A stretch of 64,000 bases of DNA from Methylobacter sp. (GCA_030699385.1 JAUYMY010000081.1:1-64000), one strand, 5' to 3'; positions 40,806 through 51,865 are shown, numbered from the stretch's first letter. A program made the numbers and translations. The notes: a model not told the origin generated them from the sequence alone.

Positions 40806-42479
40806 ATGTCAGACATAGAAATCGCCCAACAAGCCAACATGAAACCGATTATCGGTTTGGCGAAAGAACACTACGGCATCGACGCCGAACACTTAGACCC
40901 ACACGGCCACTACAAAGCCAAATTGTCGCTGGAATACATTAATAGCCTATCCGACAAACAAGACGGCAAGCTGATTCTAGTGACTGCGATCAGCCCGACC
41001 CCGGCCGGCGAAGGAAAAACCACCACCACAGTGGGCCTCGGCGATGCGATGAACCGCATCGGCAAACTTACCATCATGTGCCTGCGCGAACCGTCATTAG
41101 GCCCGTGCTTCGGCATGAAAGGCGGCGCGGCGGGCGGCGGTTACTCGCAAGTGGTGCCGATGGAAGACATCAACCTGCATTTTACCGGCGATTTTCATGC
41201 CATCGGCGTCGCGCACAACCTGCTGTCGGCGTTGATCGACAACCATATCAATCACGGCAACGAGCTGGACATCGACCCACGGCGCATACAATGGAAACGC
41301 GTGGTTGACATGAACGACCGCGCCCTGCGCAACATCGTGGTCGGCATGGGTGGCGCGGCCAACGGTTATTTGCGCGAAGACGGTTACGACATTGTGGTCG
41401 CATCCGAAGTCATGGCAATTTTATGTCTGGCGACCAGCCGGGCAGACCTTAAAGAACGGCTGGGGCGTATCGTCATCGGCTATAAAACCGATAGAATCAC
41501 GCCGGTTTATGCCCGCGACCTGAACGCGCAAGGCTCGATGGCAGCACTGTTAAAAGATGCGATAAACCCTAATCTGGTGCAAACACTGGAAAACAATATC
41601 GCGATTATTCACGGCGGCCCCTTCGCCAATATCGCCCACGGCTGTAACACCGTAACCGCCACCAAAACCGCGCTGAAACTGGCCGATTATGTGGTCACCG
41701 AAGCGGGTTTCGGCGCCGACTTGGGCGCGGAAAAATTTATTGACATCAAATGCCGCATGGCGGGACTTAAACCCTCCGCCGTGGTGTTGGTGGCGACAGT
41801 CAGGGCGCTCAAATTCCACGGCGGCGTGGCCAAAGAAGCCTTAAACCAGGAAAATCTGGCGGCTCTGGAACAAGGCTTTGTCAATTTGGAACGGCATTAC
41901 CACAACATTACTGAGCATTACGGCCTGCCGTGCGTGGTCTGCGTCAACCATTTCACCCTCGATACCGAAGCCGAGATTGCCTTGATCGAACAAAAATGCG
42001 CCGCGTTGGGCGCGACGTGCATCGTTTCCAAACATTGGGCAAAAGGCGGTGCAGGTGCTGAAACATTGGCCCATGCGGTCAGCGGCATTGTTGACCAGCG
42101 CGAACCCACATTTAACTACGTCTACGATGAAAACCTGAGCCTTTGGGGGAAAATCGAAGCCATTGCGACCAAGCTATACGGCGCCGGCAGCGTCACAGCC
42201 AGCGCCAAAATCAAAGCGCAATTGGCGACATGGGATGCCGATTACGGCACCTTTCCGATTTGCATGGCAAAAACTCAAATGTCGTTTTCGACCAACCCAA
42301 ATGCCAGAGGCGCACCTTCCGGCCATGTTGTCGAAATCAGCGATGTTAAATTGGCAAACGGCGCCGGCTTTATTGTCGCGATTGCCGGTGATATGATGAC
42401 CATGCCGGGCTTACCTAAAGTGCCTGCTGCGGAAAGAATTGATATTGATAATGACGGCAAAATCACCGGATTATTTTAA
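40806..42479 (+). CDS. fhs: Formate-tetrahydrofolate ligase
   Basis: This ATP-dependent enzyme makes 10-formyl-H4F from formate and lets formate enter assimilation. At 557 aa it has the family length. The P-loop is [18 protein letters not shown]; the conserved [20 protein letters not shown] and [13 protein letters not shown] are present. Together with mtdA and glyA it forms the folate-linked C1 assimilation set. It is often named ftfL in methylotrophs. Confidence 0.97.
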   Translation: MSDIEIAQQANMKPIIGLAKEHYGIDAEHLDPHGHYKAKLSLEYINSLSDKQDGKLILVTAISPTPAGEGKTTTTVGLGDAMNRIGKLTIMCLREPSLGPCFGMKGGAAGGGYSQVVPMEDINLHFTGDFHAIGVAHNLLSALIDNHINHGNELDIDPRRIQWKRVVDMNDRALRNIVVGMGGAANGYLREDGYDIVVASEVMAILCLATSRADLKERLGRIVIGYKTDRITPVYARDLNAQGSMAALLKDAINPNLVQTLENNIAIIHGGPFANIAHGCNTVTATKTALKLADYVVTEAGFGADLGAEKFIDIKCRMAGLKPSAVVLVATVRALKFHGGVAKEALNQENLAALEQGFVNLERHYHNITEHYGLPCVVCVNHFTLDTEAEIALIEQKCAALGATCIVSKHWAKGGAGAETLAHAVSGIVDQREPTFNYVYDENLSLWGKIEAIATKLYGAGSVTASAKIKAQLATWDADYGTFPICMAKTQMSFSTNPNARGAPSGHVVEISDVKLANGAGFIVAIAGDMMTMPGLPKVPAAERIDIDNDGKITGLF

Positions 42480-42529
42480 CCATAATAGGGTTCAACTTAT
42501 TAGCCCTTGCTTTTATCCAAGGTAACAAC

Positions 42530-43459
42530 ATGACAAAGCAAAAATTTCGACTCGTGACTCGCAGTGATTTTGACGGCTTAATCTGCGCGGTTTTATTAAA
42601 AGAACTGGACTTGATTGACGACATTAAATTCGTCCATCCAAAAGATATGCAAGACGGCATTATCGAAATCAACGACCACGACATCACCACGAATTTGCCT
42701 TATGTCAAAGGCGTGCATCTGGCGTTCGACCATCATTTGAGCGAAACCATTCGCAACGAAAAAGCCGAAAACCATATTATAGACCCGGACGCGCCTTCCG
42801 CCGCCCGCGTGGTTTATGATTATTACGGCGGTGCAACCCGCTTTCCGGCCGACTGGAACGAAATGATGGCGGCGGTCGATAAAGGCGATGCGGCACAATT
42901 CAACCGCGAAGAAATCTTGAATCCCGATGGCTGGGTACTGATGAATTTCCTGATGGATGCGCGTACCGGTTTGGGGCGGTTCCGCGACTTTACCGTGTCC
43001 AATTATCAGTTAATGATGAACCTGATTGATTACTGCAAAAATCATAGCATTGATGACATCCTGCAACTACCCGACGTTCAGGAACGGGTCAAGCTGTTTA
43101 AGGAACACGAAGCGGCGGCCAAAGAACAAATCCAACGCTGCTCAACCGTACACAAGAATCTGGTGGTCTTGGATTTACGCAAGGAAGAAACCATCTACGC
43201 AGTCAATCGCTTCATGATTTACGCCTTGTATCCCGACTGCAATATTTCCATCCATGTGATGTGGGGCGTCAAGCAGCAAAATACCGTGTTCGCAATCGGC
43301 AAATCCATTTTAAACCGCAGTTCCAACACCAATGTCGGCGAACTCTGCCTAAGCTATAACGGCGGCGGACATCTGAACGCAGGCACCTGCCAAGTTGCCA
43401 ACCAGGACAGCGAACTGCATTTAAAAGCGATTATTGCAAAAATCAACCAAGACGGTTGA
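42530..43459 (+). CDS. DHH-family phosphoesterase
   Basis: This 309-aa protein of the DHH/DHHA1 superfamily covers exopolyphosphatase-like and nanoRNase-like enzymes. Motif I is TRSDFDGLICAVLL; the DHH motif is AFDHHLSE; the C-terminal DHHA1 glycine motif is YNGGGHLNAGTC. Mn-dependent hydrolysis of a phosphodiester or phosphoanhydride is expected; the substrate cannot be told. It follows fhs by 50 bp in the same direction. Confidence 0.88.
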   Translation: MTKQKFRLVTRSDFDGLICAVLLKELDLIDDIKFVHPKDMQDGIIEINDHDITTNLPYVKGVHLAFDHHLSETIRNEKAENHIIDPDAPSAARVVYDYYGGATRFPADWNEMMAAVDKGDAAQFNREEILNPDGWVLMNFLMDARTGLGRFRDFTVSNYQLMMNLIDYCKNHSIDDILQLPDVQERVKLFKEHEAAAKEQIQRCSTVHKNLVVLDLRKEETIYAVNRFMIYALYPDCNISIHVMWGVKQQNTVFAIGKSILNRSSNTNVGELCLSYNGGGHLNAGTCQVANQDSELHLKAIIAKINQDG

Positions 43460-43478
43460 TTGCTATCTGTAGTCATTT

Positions 43479-43521
43479 AGCGCTCTCGCCAAGGTGTATT
43501 CATATGCCTTGGCGTAGCGCT
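43479..43521 (+). terminator. Long hairpin after the DHH gene
   Basis: agcgct-ctc-gccaagg and ccttggc-gt-agcgct form an interrupted stem 20 nt after the stop. There is no T-run, so termination is likely but not proven. The 489-bp space 43460-43948 otherwise holds two repeat elements and a dubious 23-codon ORF. Confidence 0.5.
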
Positions 43522-43576
43522 ATCAACCAATGTTAAAGCGTAACTACTCAGCTCTATGCTAAATAATGATTAAATG

Positions 43577-43669
43577 GAACACGGATAGGACGGATTTACA
43601 CAGATTTTTTAAAAATCTGTTGTGCTTTTAATCAGTTATTATCCTTTTCATCAGTGCCATCCGCGTCCT
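43577..43669. repeat. Interspersed inverted repeat, ACACGGAT family
   Basis: gaacacggataggacggatt and a degenerate second arm catcagtgccatccgcgtcc, with an inner acacagatttttt/aaaaatctgttgt stem. Same family as 38005-38113 and 62884-62955. Confidence 0.75.
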
Positions 43670-43842
43670 AAAAATATAGCATTCAATTTAGCTCAGGCAC
43701 TCCCATTGAAATGATTGCCAAAGTAACCAGCTTATCAGCATCAGACATTAAACAGCTTCTACAAGAATCGATTAAGCAGTAATTTTTCGATAGATTATAG
43801 GGAACGCAACGCCCATTAATAAATAGCCGACAAACAAATTAC

Positions 43843-43877
43843 CACCACGAAAAATGAAACTTCGCCCTTTCGTGGTG
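43843..43877. repeat. Interspersed inverted repeat, CACGAA family
   Basis: caccacgaaa and tttcgtggtg are exact complements around a 15-nt loop that contains a further acttcg unit. It is 70 bp before rfbF. Confidence 0.75.
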
Positions 43878-43948
43878 AAAAAATGTTTTCAATAACCCCT
43901 GTTAAATAAGCAATCCTTAAAAAACACCTTCATCTCAAGCAATCAACT

Positions 43949-44716
43949 ATGAAAGCGATTATTCTTGCCGGCGGATTAGGCTCACGGCTCAGTGAAGAAA
44001 CGTCAATCCGGCCTAAACCGATGATTGAAATTGGCGGCAAGCCGATACTCTGGCATATTATGAAAACCTACTCAGCCCACGGTATCCATGACTTTGTCAT
44101 TTGCTGCGGCTATAAAGGCTATGTCATTAAGGAATATTTCGCCAATTACTTTTTGCACATGTCCGATGTGACCTTCGACATGCGCCATAACAAGATGGAA
44201 GTGCATCAACAACATGCGGAACCCTGGCGCGTGACCTTGGTTGATACCGGCGACGATACCATGACCGGCGGGCGCATTAAGCGTGTTGCCGACTATGTAA
44301 AAGGCGAGGATTTTTGCTGCACTTACGGCGATGGCATCGGCGATGTCAATATCACCCAACTCATTGAATTTCATAAGCAACAAGGCAAATTAGCGACCTT
44401 AACCGCAACGCAGCCGCCGGGGCGCTTTGGCGCGCTTAACCTGAACGGGAACAATGTCGTTAGCTTTCAGGAAAAACCCCAAGGCGATGGCGGTTGGGTT
44501 AACGGCGGTTTTTTTGTGCTCTCGCCCAAGGTGCTTGATTATATTGATAATGACCACACCGTTTGGGAGCGCGAACCGATGGAACAATTGGCCAGAGACG
44601 GGCAAATGTCCGCTTATTTCCATGCCGGTTTTTGGCAGCCTATGGATACCTTGCGCGATAAAATTCACCTCGAAACATTATGGGCTGACGGCAAAGCGCC
44701 GTGGAATGTATGGTAA
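43949..44716 (+). CDS. rfbF: Glucose-1-phosphate cytidylyltransferase
   Basis: RfbF (DdhA) makes CDP-glucose from CTP and glucose 1-phosphate, the first step toward CDP-3,6-dideoxyhexoses. The 255-aa protein begins with the nucleotidyltransferase motif [18 protein letters not shown] followed by [18 protein letters not shown]. The metal-binding Asp is in [10 protein letters not shown]. Its end overlaps rfbG. Confidence 0.96.
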   Translation: MKAIILAGGLGSRLSEETSIRPKPMIEIGGKPILWHIMKTYSAHGIHDFVICCGYKGYVIKEYFANYFLHMSDVTFDMRHNKMEVHQQHAEPWRVTLVDTGDDTMTGGRIKRVADYVKGEDFCCTYGDGIGDVNITQLIEFHKQQGKLATLTATQPPGRFGALNLNGNNVVSFQEKPQGDGGWVNGGFFVLSPKVLDYIDNDHTVWEREPMEQLARDGQMSAYFHAGFWQPMDTLRDKIHLETLWADGKAPWNVW

Positions 44717-45843
44717 CGCCATCGTTCTGGGCCGATAAAACCGTCTTGCTAACCGGCCACACCGGTTTTAAAGGCAGCTGGCTGTCTTTATGGCTACAAA
44801 CGCTGGGCGCCAACGTCATCGGCTACGCACTGGCCGCGCCCACCCATCCGAGTTTGTTTGCCGCCGCTCATGTCGCTGAAGGCATGGTCAGCATCGAATC
44901 GGACATCCGCGATTTTGCCGCGCTGGCAGCCGTATTTAAAAAATATCAACCCGAAATCGTCATCCATATGGCCGCCCAGCCATTGGTGCGCTATTCCTAC
45001 GCCAACCCGATAGAAACCTATTCCACCAACGTCATGGGCACGGTGCATCTGCTGGAAGCGGCAAGGCTAACCGGCAGCGTGCGCGCTATCGTCAATGTCA
45101 CCAGCGACAAATGCTACGAGAACCGCGAATGGGCCTGGGGTTACCGCGAAAACGAAGCAATGGGCGGCTATGACCCTTACAGCAACAGCAAAGGTTGCGC
45201 TGAACTGGTGGCATCGGCTTACCGCAGTTCCTATTTTAATCCCGATAACTTCAACGACCACGGCGTGGCGCTGGCTTCAGCCCGGGCCGGTAACGTCATC
45301 GGCGGTGGCGATTGGGCGGAAGACCGGCTGATTCCCGACATCATGCGCGCCATCATACAAGGCACAGCGGTCACTATCCGTAACCCGCACGCCATTAGAC
45401 CTTGGCAACACGTGCTGGAACCACTGTCCGGTTATTTGTTGTTAGCTCAAAAACTTTATCAACAAGGCGCAGTTTATGGCGAAGGCTGGAATTTCGGCCC
45501 GAACGATGAAGATGCCAAACCGGTAGCGTGGATAGTCGACCGTTTAACCCAAAGCTGGGGCGAAGGTGCCAGCTGGATACAGGATGACGGCGACCATCCC
45601 CATGAAGCGCATTATTTGAAACTCGATTGTTCAAAAGCCAAAATGCGTTTAAATTGGCGCCCGCGCTGGCCTCTTGATGAAACACTGGCACTGATTGTCG
45701 ACTGGCACCGCGCCCACCAACGGGGTGAAAATATGCGTGATGTTTCGTTGGCTCAGATTCAGCGTTATGTGCTCGCCATGAACGGCGCCGAACAATCAGC
45801 AGTTAATTCATTGCTACCCGAACAGTCAAAATTGGAGATTTAA
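44710..45843 (+). CDS. rfbG: CDP-glucose 4,6-dehydratase
   Basis: RfbG (DdhB) dehydrates CDP-glucose to CDP-4-keto-6-deoxyglucose with bound NAD. It is an extended SDR of 377 aa from ATG 44710; the track start at 44701 is GTG, three codons earlier. The nucleotide motif is [17 protein letters not shown]. The catalytic YXXXK is in [13 protein letters not shown]. It overlaps rfbF by 7 nt. The next gene normally expected is rfbH; here a mazE-like gene begins 1 nt after the stop. Confidence 0.95.
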   Translation: MVTPSFWADKTVLLTGHTGFKGSWLSLWLQTLGANVIGYALAAPTHPSLFAAAHVAEGMVSIESDIRDFAALAAVFKKYQPEIVIHMAAQPLVRYSYANPIETYSTNVMGTVHLLEAARLTGSVRAIVNVTSDKCYENREWAWGYRENEAMGGYDPYSNSKGCAELVASAYRSSYFNPDNFNDHGVALASARAGNVIGGGDWAEDRLIPDIMRAIIQGTAVTIRNPHAIRPWQHVLEPLSGYLLLAQKLYQQGAVYGEGWNFGPNDEDAKPVAWIVDRLTQSWGEGASWIQDDGDHPHEAHYLKLDCSKAKMRLNWRPRWPLDETLALIVDWHRAHQRGENMRDVSLAQIQRYVLAMNGAEQSAVNSLLPEQSKLEI

Positions 45844-45844
45844 C

Positions 45845-46075
45845 ATGCAGGCAATTACTCGCATAGAAACAGTTGACGAGAGTGGGCATATACACCTGCA
45901 ACTCGAAAAATTGGCCGGTGCCAAGGTGCGGATTACCATCGAAAATCTCGATACCGGTCATGCTCAGACAGCGATACCCGCTGAAAGCCTGGCTTTAGCC
46001 AAAATGCAGGAACAAACCGGGTTCGCCACACATATTTTAGGAGCGGCAGCCGAGGACGTGTGGAATGACGTGTGA
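45845..46075 (+). CDS. MazE-like antitoxin (partner of the MazF/PemK domain downstream)
   Basis: This 76-aa protein has a strand-rich N-terminus ([29 protein letters not shown]) and a C-terminal helical, acidic tail ending [10 protein letters not shown]. These features are common in antitoxins encoded before MazF/PemK toxins. The family is inferred from this pattern and position. Its stop lies inside the next ORF (11-nt overlap), typical of antitoxin-toxin pairs. It lies 1 nt after rfbG. Confidence 0.65.
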   Translation: MQAITRIETVDESGHIHLQLEKLAGAKVRITIENLDTGHAQTAIPAESLALAKMQEQTGFATHILGAAAEDVWNDV

Positions 46076-47672
46076 AATTAAAGCGGGCAACATCTACAAA
46101 ATACCGTTCCCCTTTACCGACCTTAGAGAAACCAAAGTACGTCCGGCCTTGGCCTTGACCGATAGCGACGCCCAAGGCGATGCACGCTTTCTTTTTATTA
46201 CGGTTACGCCGCCAAGTGCGGCTGAACAAGCCATAACACTCGATGAGACTGATTTTTCCGGCACACCGTTACCGTTGCAAAGCCACATCCGTCTGGATAA
46301 ATCCGTGCTTCTCCATAAATTATTGGTCATCAAACCGTGGGCACAACTCACCGATGCGGCCATGGCGCGGGTATACCGCGCCGTCATAGCGGATGAAGTG
46401 ACAGGATTCGACAGATTCGGCAATACAGCGCAAAGCTTCGTCGCCGGTCAAAGCGCCATCCCCCCTTCCGGCAAGGTCATCGGTGTAACAGAGCGGCAGC
46501 TGATGGTCGAAGCCTCGCTCGATGGCTGGTTGACCACCGGGCGTTTTAATAAGGCCTTTGAACAGCGTTTTGCCGAATTTGTCGGCGTACCTTACGCCTT
46601 GACCACGACCTCAGGCTCGGCGGCCAACCTGCTGGCGTTGACCGCATTGACCTCGCCCAAACTCGGCGAGCGTGCATTAAAGCCGGGCGATGAAGTCATT
46701 ACCGTAGCCGCCGGGTTCCCTACCACCGTCAACCCCATTTTGCAGAACGGCATGGTGCCGGTGTTTGTCGATGTCGACATACCGACTTACAACATTGACC
46801 CACAAAAAATCGAAGCGGCGGTCAGCGAGCGCACCCGCGCCATCATGATTGCCCACACCCTGGGCAACCCATTCGATCTGGCTGCGGTAATAGCTATCGC
46901 GCAAAAATACAACTTGTGGGTCATTGAAGATTGCTGCGACGCGCTCGGCTCACTTTATAAAGGCCGGCATGTCGGCACTTTCGGCCACATCGCCACCTGC
47001 AGTTTTTATCCGGCGCACCATATCACCATGGGCGAAGGCGGCATGGTTTTCACCCAAGACCGCAAGCTGAAAAAAATCGTCGAATCTTTCCGCGATTGGG
47101 GCCGCGATTGCTACTGCGCGCCCGGCTGCGACGACACCTGCCGCAAACGTTTCGGCTGGCAGCTTGGCAGCCTGCCCCAAGGCTACGACCACAAATACAC
47201 CTACTCGCATTTGGGCTACAACCTCAATATCAGCGACATGCAGGCCGCTTGCGCCTTGGCGCAAATGGATCGCTTGCCGGACTTTATCGCAGCGCGCAAA
47301 CGCAACTTTGCCTTTCTTAAAGAACGGCTGAAGTCTTGCGAACAACAGCTGATTCTTCCCGAAGCCACAGCGGATAGCGACCCATCCTGGTTCGGTTTTC
47401 CCATTACGCTACGTGAATCCGCAGGCATCAAGCGGGTCGAGCTGCTGAAATATCTGGATCAATATAAAATAGGCACACGCATGTTGTTTGCCGGAAACCT
47501 CACGCGCCAGCCTTATTTTGTCGGCAGGGATTACCGCATCAGCGGGGAACTGACCCGCACCGATGACATCATGAACAACACGCTCTGGATTGGCGTTTAC
47601 CCCGGCTTGAATGAGCCGATGCTGGATTATGTCTGCGAGCGGCTTGAAGCGTTTTTGGGCATTAATGTCTAA
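46065..47672 (+). CDS. rfbH: MazF/PemK-type toxin domain fused to CDP-4-keto-6-deoxyglucose 3-dehydratase RfbH
   Basis: The 535-aa ORF has two parts. Residues about 5-112 are a MazF/PemK-type fold: [39 protein letters not shown] and the final helix [18 protein letters not shown]. From about 120 on it is RfbH (DdhC), starting [16 protein letters not shown]. The RfbH part is intact: [14 protein letters not shown] has the His that replaces the PLP lysine (the enzyme uses PMP), and [13 protein letters not shown] has [2Fe-2S] cysteines. Normal RfbH (about 437 aa) has some 20 more residues before FVAG, largely lost here. RfbH removes the C3 hydroxyl on the way to 3,6-dideoxyhexoses. An internal ATG (46362) could give a near-normal RfbH. 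Confidence 0.85.
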   Translation: MTCEIKAGNIYKIPFPFTDLRETKVRPALALTDSDAQGDARFLFITVTPPSAAEQAITLDETDFSGTPLPLQSHIRLDKSVLLHKLLVIKPWAQLTDAAMARVYRAVIADEVTGFDRFGNTAQSFVAGQSAIPPSGKVIGVTERQLMVEASLDGWLTTGRFNKAFEQRFAEFVGVPYALTTTSGSAANLLALTALTSPKLGERALKPGDEVITVAAGFPTTVNPILQNGMVPVFVDVDIPTYNIDPQKIEAAVSERTRAIMIAHTLGNPFDLAAVIAIAQKYNLWVIEDCCDALGSLYKGRHVGTFGHIATCSFYPAHHITMGEGGMVFTQDRKLKKIVESFRDWGRDCYCAPGCDDTCRKRFGWQLGSLPQGYDHKYTYSHLGYNLNISDMQAACALAQMDRLPDFIAARKRNFAFLKERLKSCEQQLILPEATADSDPSWFGFPITLRESAGIKRVELLKYLDQYKIGTRMLFAGNLTRQPYFVGRDYRISGELTRTDDIMNNTLWIGVYPGLNEPMLDYVCERLEAFLGINV

Positions 47673-47753
47673 TGAACTTAATTAAATCAGCAGAGTTAGA
47701 CCTGCCCCGCGTTAAGCCAATAAGCACCATGATAAATAGGGAATTGATTAGCC

Positions 47754-48065
47754 ATGCGAATCACAACGCAACAAGCTGAGACCGTCAGGCTGTTTGCGCA
47801 CCGGCACTTCGGCGAAGATGCCGTCGTGTGGCTGTTTGGTTCGCGGGCAAACGATGCAAAAAAAGGGGGCGACTACGATTTCCTTGTCGAAACCTCGCTT
47901 GATCAACCTGACAGTATTATCGAGCATAAAATAACCATGATCGCAGAGCTTCAATCGACTGCATCTTTTGAGGATGAGAAAATCGACCTGATTGTGAAAC
48001 GGCGAAATTCCAGCTTTGACATGCCGATTTACCGTGTCGCCAAGCAAGAAGGGATAAAACTATGA
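47754..48065 (+). CDS. mntA: MNT-domain nucleotidyltransferase (MntA-type antitoxin)
   Basis: This 103-aa minimal nucleotidyltransferase has the active-site motif GSRANDAKKGGDYDF (GSX9DXD) with a later acidic strand (KIDLIV). In the HepT/MntA (type VII) system, MntA adds AMP to a tyrosine of HepT and inactivates it. The stop overlaps the next start (ATGA), the usual arrangement. It is in the O-antigen operon between rfbH and the paratose synthase gene. Confidence 0.85.
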   Translation: MRITTQQAETVRLFAHRHFGEDAVVWLFGSRANDAKKGGDYDFLVETSLDQPDSIIEHKITMIAELQSTASFEDEKIDLIVKRRNSSFDMPIYRVAKQEGIKL

Positions 48066-48553
48066 CGCCTGAGCAGTTAATGCGGATTTATCTCGACGAA
48101 TGCAGCCTGCACGTCAAGGTATTGGCAGAAGCATTAGAAGAAGCACAGCCATGGCTGCCGCTGACTACCCAGACCGTGCAGCAAATCACCAAGGAGCAGC
48201 TGCGCATTCTGGATCAAATCGCATACCGTTTTAGCAAACTGCAGGACACCATGGGGCAAAAAATATTGCCCACCCTTCTCGAACTGGCAGAAGAACCGAT
48301 TGCGCCCGATGCAACTTTTGCAGAAAAACTGAACTGGCTGGAGCGAATGGGCGCATTACCGTCAGCAGAAGAATGGAAAAAACTTCGTGTTGCGCGCAAT
48401 GCGATTGCGCATGAATACCCTGATGACAAAGAGCTACAATCAAGCGCTATTAACCGTTTCTTTAATGGCGCCGTACAACTGAATGCGCTTTATGAATTTG
48501 TCAGCCAATATTTACTCGCTCACTTCCCCAACGTGAAAACCCCATTAAAATGA
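48062..48553 (+). CDS. hepT: HEPN-domain RNase toxin (HepT-type)
   Basis: This 163-aa helical protein carries the catalytic RX4HXY motif in ARNAIAHEYPD near residue 120. The Tyr is the residue that MntA modifies in characterised systems. It is somewhat longer than many HepT proteins (about 140 aa). The motif and the overlapping mntA make the assignment firm; the RNA target is unknown. Confidence 0.85.
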   Translation: MTPEQLMRIYLDECSLHVKVLAEALEEAQPWLPLTTQTVQQITKEQLRILDQIAYRFSKLQDTMGQKILPTLLELAEEPIAPDATFAEKLNWLERMGALPSAEEWKKLRVARNAIAHEYPDDKELQSSAINRFFNGAVQLNALYEFVSQYLLAHFPNVKTPLK

Positions 48554-48642
48554 ATGCAGATACTCAGTACCTGAAACGTGTCGCTGGAATAATTAGCCCT
48601 TTGTCAGCTAAGCCTTACCTTAGTTTGAACCGTTAACGTGCA

Positions 48643-49521
48643 ATGCAAACCTTATTAGTCACCGGCGCTACCGGCTATCTCGGCAGTCATTTGGTTCGTG
48701 CGCTATTAGCAGCCGGACATCGGGTTGCGATATTAAAACGCGCCGCATCAAACCTTGCCCGGCTTGACGACTGCCTGCCGCAGCTTGCTGTCTTCACTAT
48801 CGAAGACGGCCTGGATCTGCCGTTTAAGTCGTTGGGGCAGTTCAATGCCGTGATACACACCGCAACCTGCTATGGACGGAACGGGGAAAAGACGCCCGAA
48901 ATATTCGCCGCCAATACCGCCTTTCCCTTGCAATTACTGGAAATCGCTGCGGGCTTTAATACCGAAAACTTCTTTAATACCGACACCATCCTTTACAAAT
49001 ATCTCAATGCGTATTCACTGTCAAAACAGCACTTTGCAGAATGGGGCAAGTATTTTTCCGATAGCGGCCGGATCAACTTCATTAATATCAAACTTGAACA
49101 CCTGTATGGCGTGGGCGATGACGCCAGCAAATTCGCAACCTATGTTATTCGCAGTTGCCTGAACAATATTGATAACTTAAAGCTGACACAGGGCGAACAA
49201 CAGCGCGATTTCATCCATATAGATGATGTGCTTGGCGCTTATCTCTGCTTACTCGAAAACACCGGCAACATAGGGCAAGGGTTTACCGAGTTTGCTGTCG
49301 GCTCAGGACACGCGGTGAGCATCCATGATTTTGTCACTACCGTTCACCGGTTGACCGCTTCGCAAACCCGGCTTGATTTTGGCGTCTACCCTTATCGCGA
49401 ACATGAACTCATGCATTCAGAGGCCGATGTGTCCGGCTTATCGGCGCTGGGCTGGCGCTGCCGTTATGGCCTTGAAACCGGATTAAAACAAGTCATCGAA
49501 CTGGAAAGAAAACACTTATGA
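48643..49521 (+). CDS. rfbS: NAD-dependent sugar epimerase/reductase, likely CDP-paratose synthase
   Basis: This 292-aa extended SDR has the nucleotide motif [18 protein letters not shown] and the catalytic YXXXK in [14 protein letters not shown]. It resembles RfbJ/RfbS reductases, which reduce CDP-4-keto-3,6-dideoxyglucose to abequose or paratose. The CDP-paratose 2-epimerase gene directly follows (4-nt overlap), which favours the paratose-forming activity. That specificity is inferred from context. Confidence 0.78.
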   Translation: MQTLLVTGATGYLGSHLVRALLAAGHRVAILKRAASNLARLDDCLPQLAVFTIEDGLDLPFKSLGQFNAVIHTATCYGRNGEKTPEIFAANTAFPLQLLEIAAGFNTENFFNTDTILYKYLNAYSLSKQHFAEWGKYFSDSGRINFINIKLEHLYGVGDDASKFATYVIRSCLNNIDNLKLTQGEQQRDFIHIDDVLGAYLCLLENTGNIGQGFTEFAVGSGHAVSIHDFVTTVHRLTASQTRLDFGVYPYREHELMHSEADVSGLSALGWRCRYGLETGLKQVIELERKHL

Positions 49522-50540
49522 AACTTCTTATTACAGGCGGCTGCGGCTTCCTCGGCAGCAATCTGGCTGAAGACGCATTGTCGAATGGCGATGAATTGGC
49601 GCTATTCGACAACCTTTACCGTAATGGCTCGCGGGACAATTTGGCCTGGTTACAAAGCCAAGGCGATTTCCATTTTGAACACGGCGATATTCGTAACCAG
49701 AATGACATCACCCGAATAATCCAGTCGTTTCAGCCGGAGGTCATTTTTCACCTAGCCGGGCAAGTGGCGATGACCACCTCGATCGCGAACCCGCGCATGG
49801 ACTTTGAAGTCAACGCAATCGGCACCCATAACTTACTCGAAGCGGTGCGTTTGTACGCGCCTGCTGCAACCGTGGTTTATTCATCGACGAATAAAGTGTA
49901 CGGCGATTTGGAGCAATACGCTTATCAAGAAACCGACACCCGCTATCAATGCATCGACAAGCCGAACGGTTTTGACGAAACAACGCCGCTTGAATTCCAT
50001 TCGCCTTACGGCTGTTCCAAAGGCGCGGCTGACCAATACATGCTTGATTATGCGCGCATGTTCGGCCTGAACACCGTGGTGTTCAGGCATTCCTCGATGT
50101 ACGGAGGCCGCCAATTTGCCACATACGACCAAGGCTGGGTCGGCTGGTTTTGCCAGAAAGCGCTTGAAGCAAAACAAGCCGTTGCCAACCAAGCTTTCAC
50201 TATTTCGGGGACAGGCAAACAAGTGCGCGATGTGCTGCACGCGGACGACATGAAACGCCTCTACAGGGCGGCTATCGGCAATATCGGCCAAGCCAAAGGC
50301 CAGGTTTTCAATGTCGGCGGCGGCATCGAAAACAGCCTATCGCTGTTGGAGCTGTTCTCCTTGCTCGAAAAAATAGCCGACGTGAAACTGGACTACATCC
50401 ATCTGCCGGTGCGTGAAAGCGACCAACGGGTATTTGTTGCCGACATTGCTAAAGCCCAACGCCTGCTTGATTGGCAGCCAAGGGTGTCCGCGCAACAAGG
50501 CGTCGAACGGATGCTTCACTGGGTGAGCCAAATAGAATGA
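49518..50540 (+). CDS. rfbE: CDP-paratose 2-epimerase (CDP-tyvelose synthesis)
   Basis: RfbE (Tyv) epimerises CDP-paratose at C2 to CDP-tyvelose with bound NAD. The 340-aa SDR has [30 protein letters not shown] and the catalytic [13 protein letters not shown]. The acidic, long insertion after [15 protein letters not shown] is characteristic of this epimerase. It overlaps both neighbours by 4 nt. Confidence 0.92.
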   Translation: MKLLITGGCGFLGSNLAEDALSNGDELALFDNLYRNGSRDNLAWLQSQGDFHFEHGDIRNQNDITRIIQSFQPEVIFHLAGQVAMTTSIANPRMDFEVNAIGTHNLLEAVRLYAPAATVVYSSTNKVYGDLEQYAYQETDTRYQCIDKPNGFDETTPLEFHSPYGCSKGAADQYMLDYARMFGLNTVVFRHSSMYGGRQFATYDQGWVGWFCQKALEAKQAVANQAFTISGTGKQVRDVLHADDMKRLYRAAIGNIGQAKGQVFNVGGGIENSLSLLELFSLLEKIADVKLDYIHLPVRESDQRVFVADIAKAQRLLDWQPRVSAQQGVERMLHWVSQIE

Positions 50541-51865
50541 GTGAGGCCGTCTCAAAAGAACGAAGCCATAACTATCTGCGCCAGATAAAAGGCGCGGTTG
50601 CTTATAAAGCCGTTGCCATGGCCGCCTCATTCCTCGCCATCCCGTTGATGATACGTTATCTCGGACAAGAACAGTTTGGCGTATGGTCAACGCTGCTGAC
50701 GGTGATGTCGTGGATCGTATTCTTTGATTTAGGCGTCGGCAATGGTTTGCGCAACAAAGTGGCCGAAGCCTTGGCGAAAAACGATAAAGCGGAAGCCGCA
50801 AACTACATTGCTTCGGGTTATAGCCTGATTGGCCTGATCGCGCTTTTGCTGTGGGCAGCGATTACGGCGGCTTCATTTTTTGTACCTTGGCAAAGCGTGT
50901 TCAATACCCACGCGATTGCAGAAACGACCTTGCGCCTGACGGTGCAGATTGCTACCTTCTTCGTGGCGCTCAATTTCTGGATTGGCTTGATTGCTGCGCT
51001 ACTCGGGGCGCTGCAAAAAACCTCGCTGACGGCGCTGGGCCAATTGATTTCAAACGTCCTGGCCTTGATGCTGGTTTTTGTGCTGACCCAAACAACTGCG
51101 GCTTCAATCACTAAGCTGGCCTTTGTTTACGGCATTTCGCTGGTGACCGCCAACATTCTGCTGAGCCTGCATTTATACCAACGCAATCCAGAGTTACGAC
51201 CCAAGCCTTATCTGGACAAACAACATGCAAGCCCGCTGCTATCGGTCGGCCTGCAATTTTTTATCATCCAGCTTGCCGTACTGGTCATTTTTACCACCGA
51301 CAAGATGCTGATCACCCAGTTATTTGGCCCGCAACACGTCACCCAATACGAGGTTGTCTTCAAGCTTTTTAGTGTCATTTCATTCGCACATACCCTAATC
51401 ACTGCGCCGCTTTGGTCGGCTTATACCGATGCCTATCACAGAACAGACATCGCTTGGATTAAACAAATGTTACGCAAGCAGTTGGCTGTTTATTGCGGCG
51501 TTATACTTGCCGTTATCCTGACCGGTCTATTGGCGAAACCCATCATTGCCGTGTGGGTCGGCCATGAACTGGACGTGACGTCACCGTTAGTCGCAACAAT
51601 CGGGCTGTTCGTATTAGTTTCTATCTGGAATAACATCTATGCCACATTCGTCAATGGCATAGGCAGAATCAAGGCGCAGCTTTGCACCGCAGTGATTGCA
51701 ATGCTGCTGAATATTCCTTTAGCCTTGCTGTTTACCCAATATTTTGGCTTCGGTTTAAGCGGCATTGTGCTGGCGACTTGCGTAAGCCTGCTGATTGCCG
51801 CCGTGGTTCTTCCTATACAAGTTTACGGTATAGTCCGTGACGGAACGAGAGGCATTTTTGAATGA
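50537..51865 (+). CDS. rfbX: O-antigen flippase (Wzx-like, MATE/PST family)
   Basis: This 442-aa polytopic membrane protein would move lipid-linked O units across the inner membrane. The start is ATG 50537 in an ATGA overlap with rfbE; the track start lies within rfbE. The N-terminus [20 protein letters not shown] and [18 protein letters not shown] are typical of the polysaccharide transporter family, and about 12 helices follow. The position among rfb genes supports an O-antigen role. Confidence 0.87.
   Translation: MSEAVSKERSHNYLRQIKGAVAYKAVAMAASFLAIPLMIRYLGQEQFGVWSTLLTVMSWIVFFDLGVGNGLRNKVAEALAKNDKAEAANYIASGYSLIGLIALLLWAAITAASFFVPWQSVFNTHAIAETTLRLTVQIATFFVALNFWIGLIAALLGALQKTSLTALGQLISNVLALMLVFVLTQTTAASITKLAFVYGISLVTANILLSLHLYQRNPELRPKPYLDKQHASPLLSVGLQFFIIQLAVLVIFTTDKMLITQLFGPQHVTQYEVVFKLFSVISFAHTLITAPLWSAYTDAYHRTDIAWIKQMLRKQLAVYCGVILAVILTGLLAKPIIAVWVGHELDVTSPLVATIGLFVLVSIWNNIYATFVNGIGRIKAQLCTAVIAMLLNIPLALLFTQYFGFGLSGIVLATCVSLLIAAVVLPIQVYGIVRDGTRGIFE

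Noticed and set aside
43711-43782. 23-codon ORF (MIAKVTSLSASDIKQLLQES ...) upstream of rfbF
   Set aside because: No ribosome-binding site seen and no family match; too short to support. Possibly a gene remnant.
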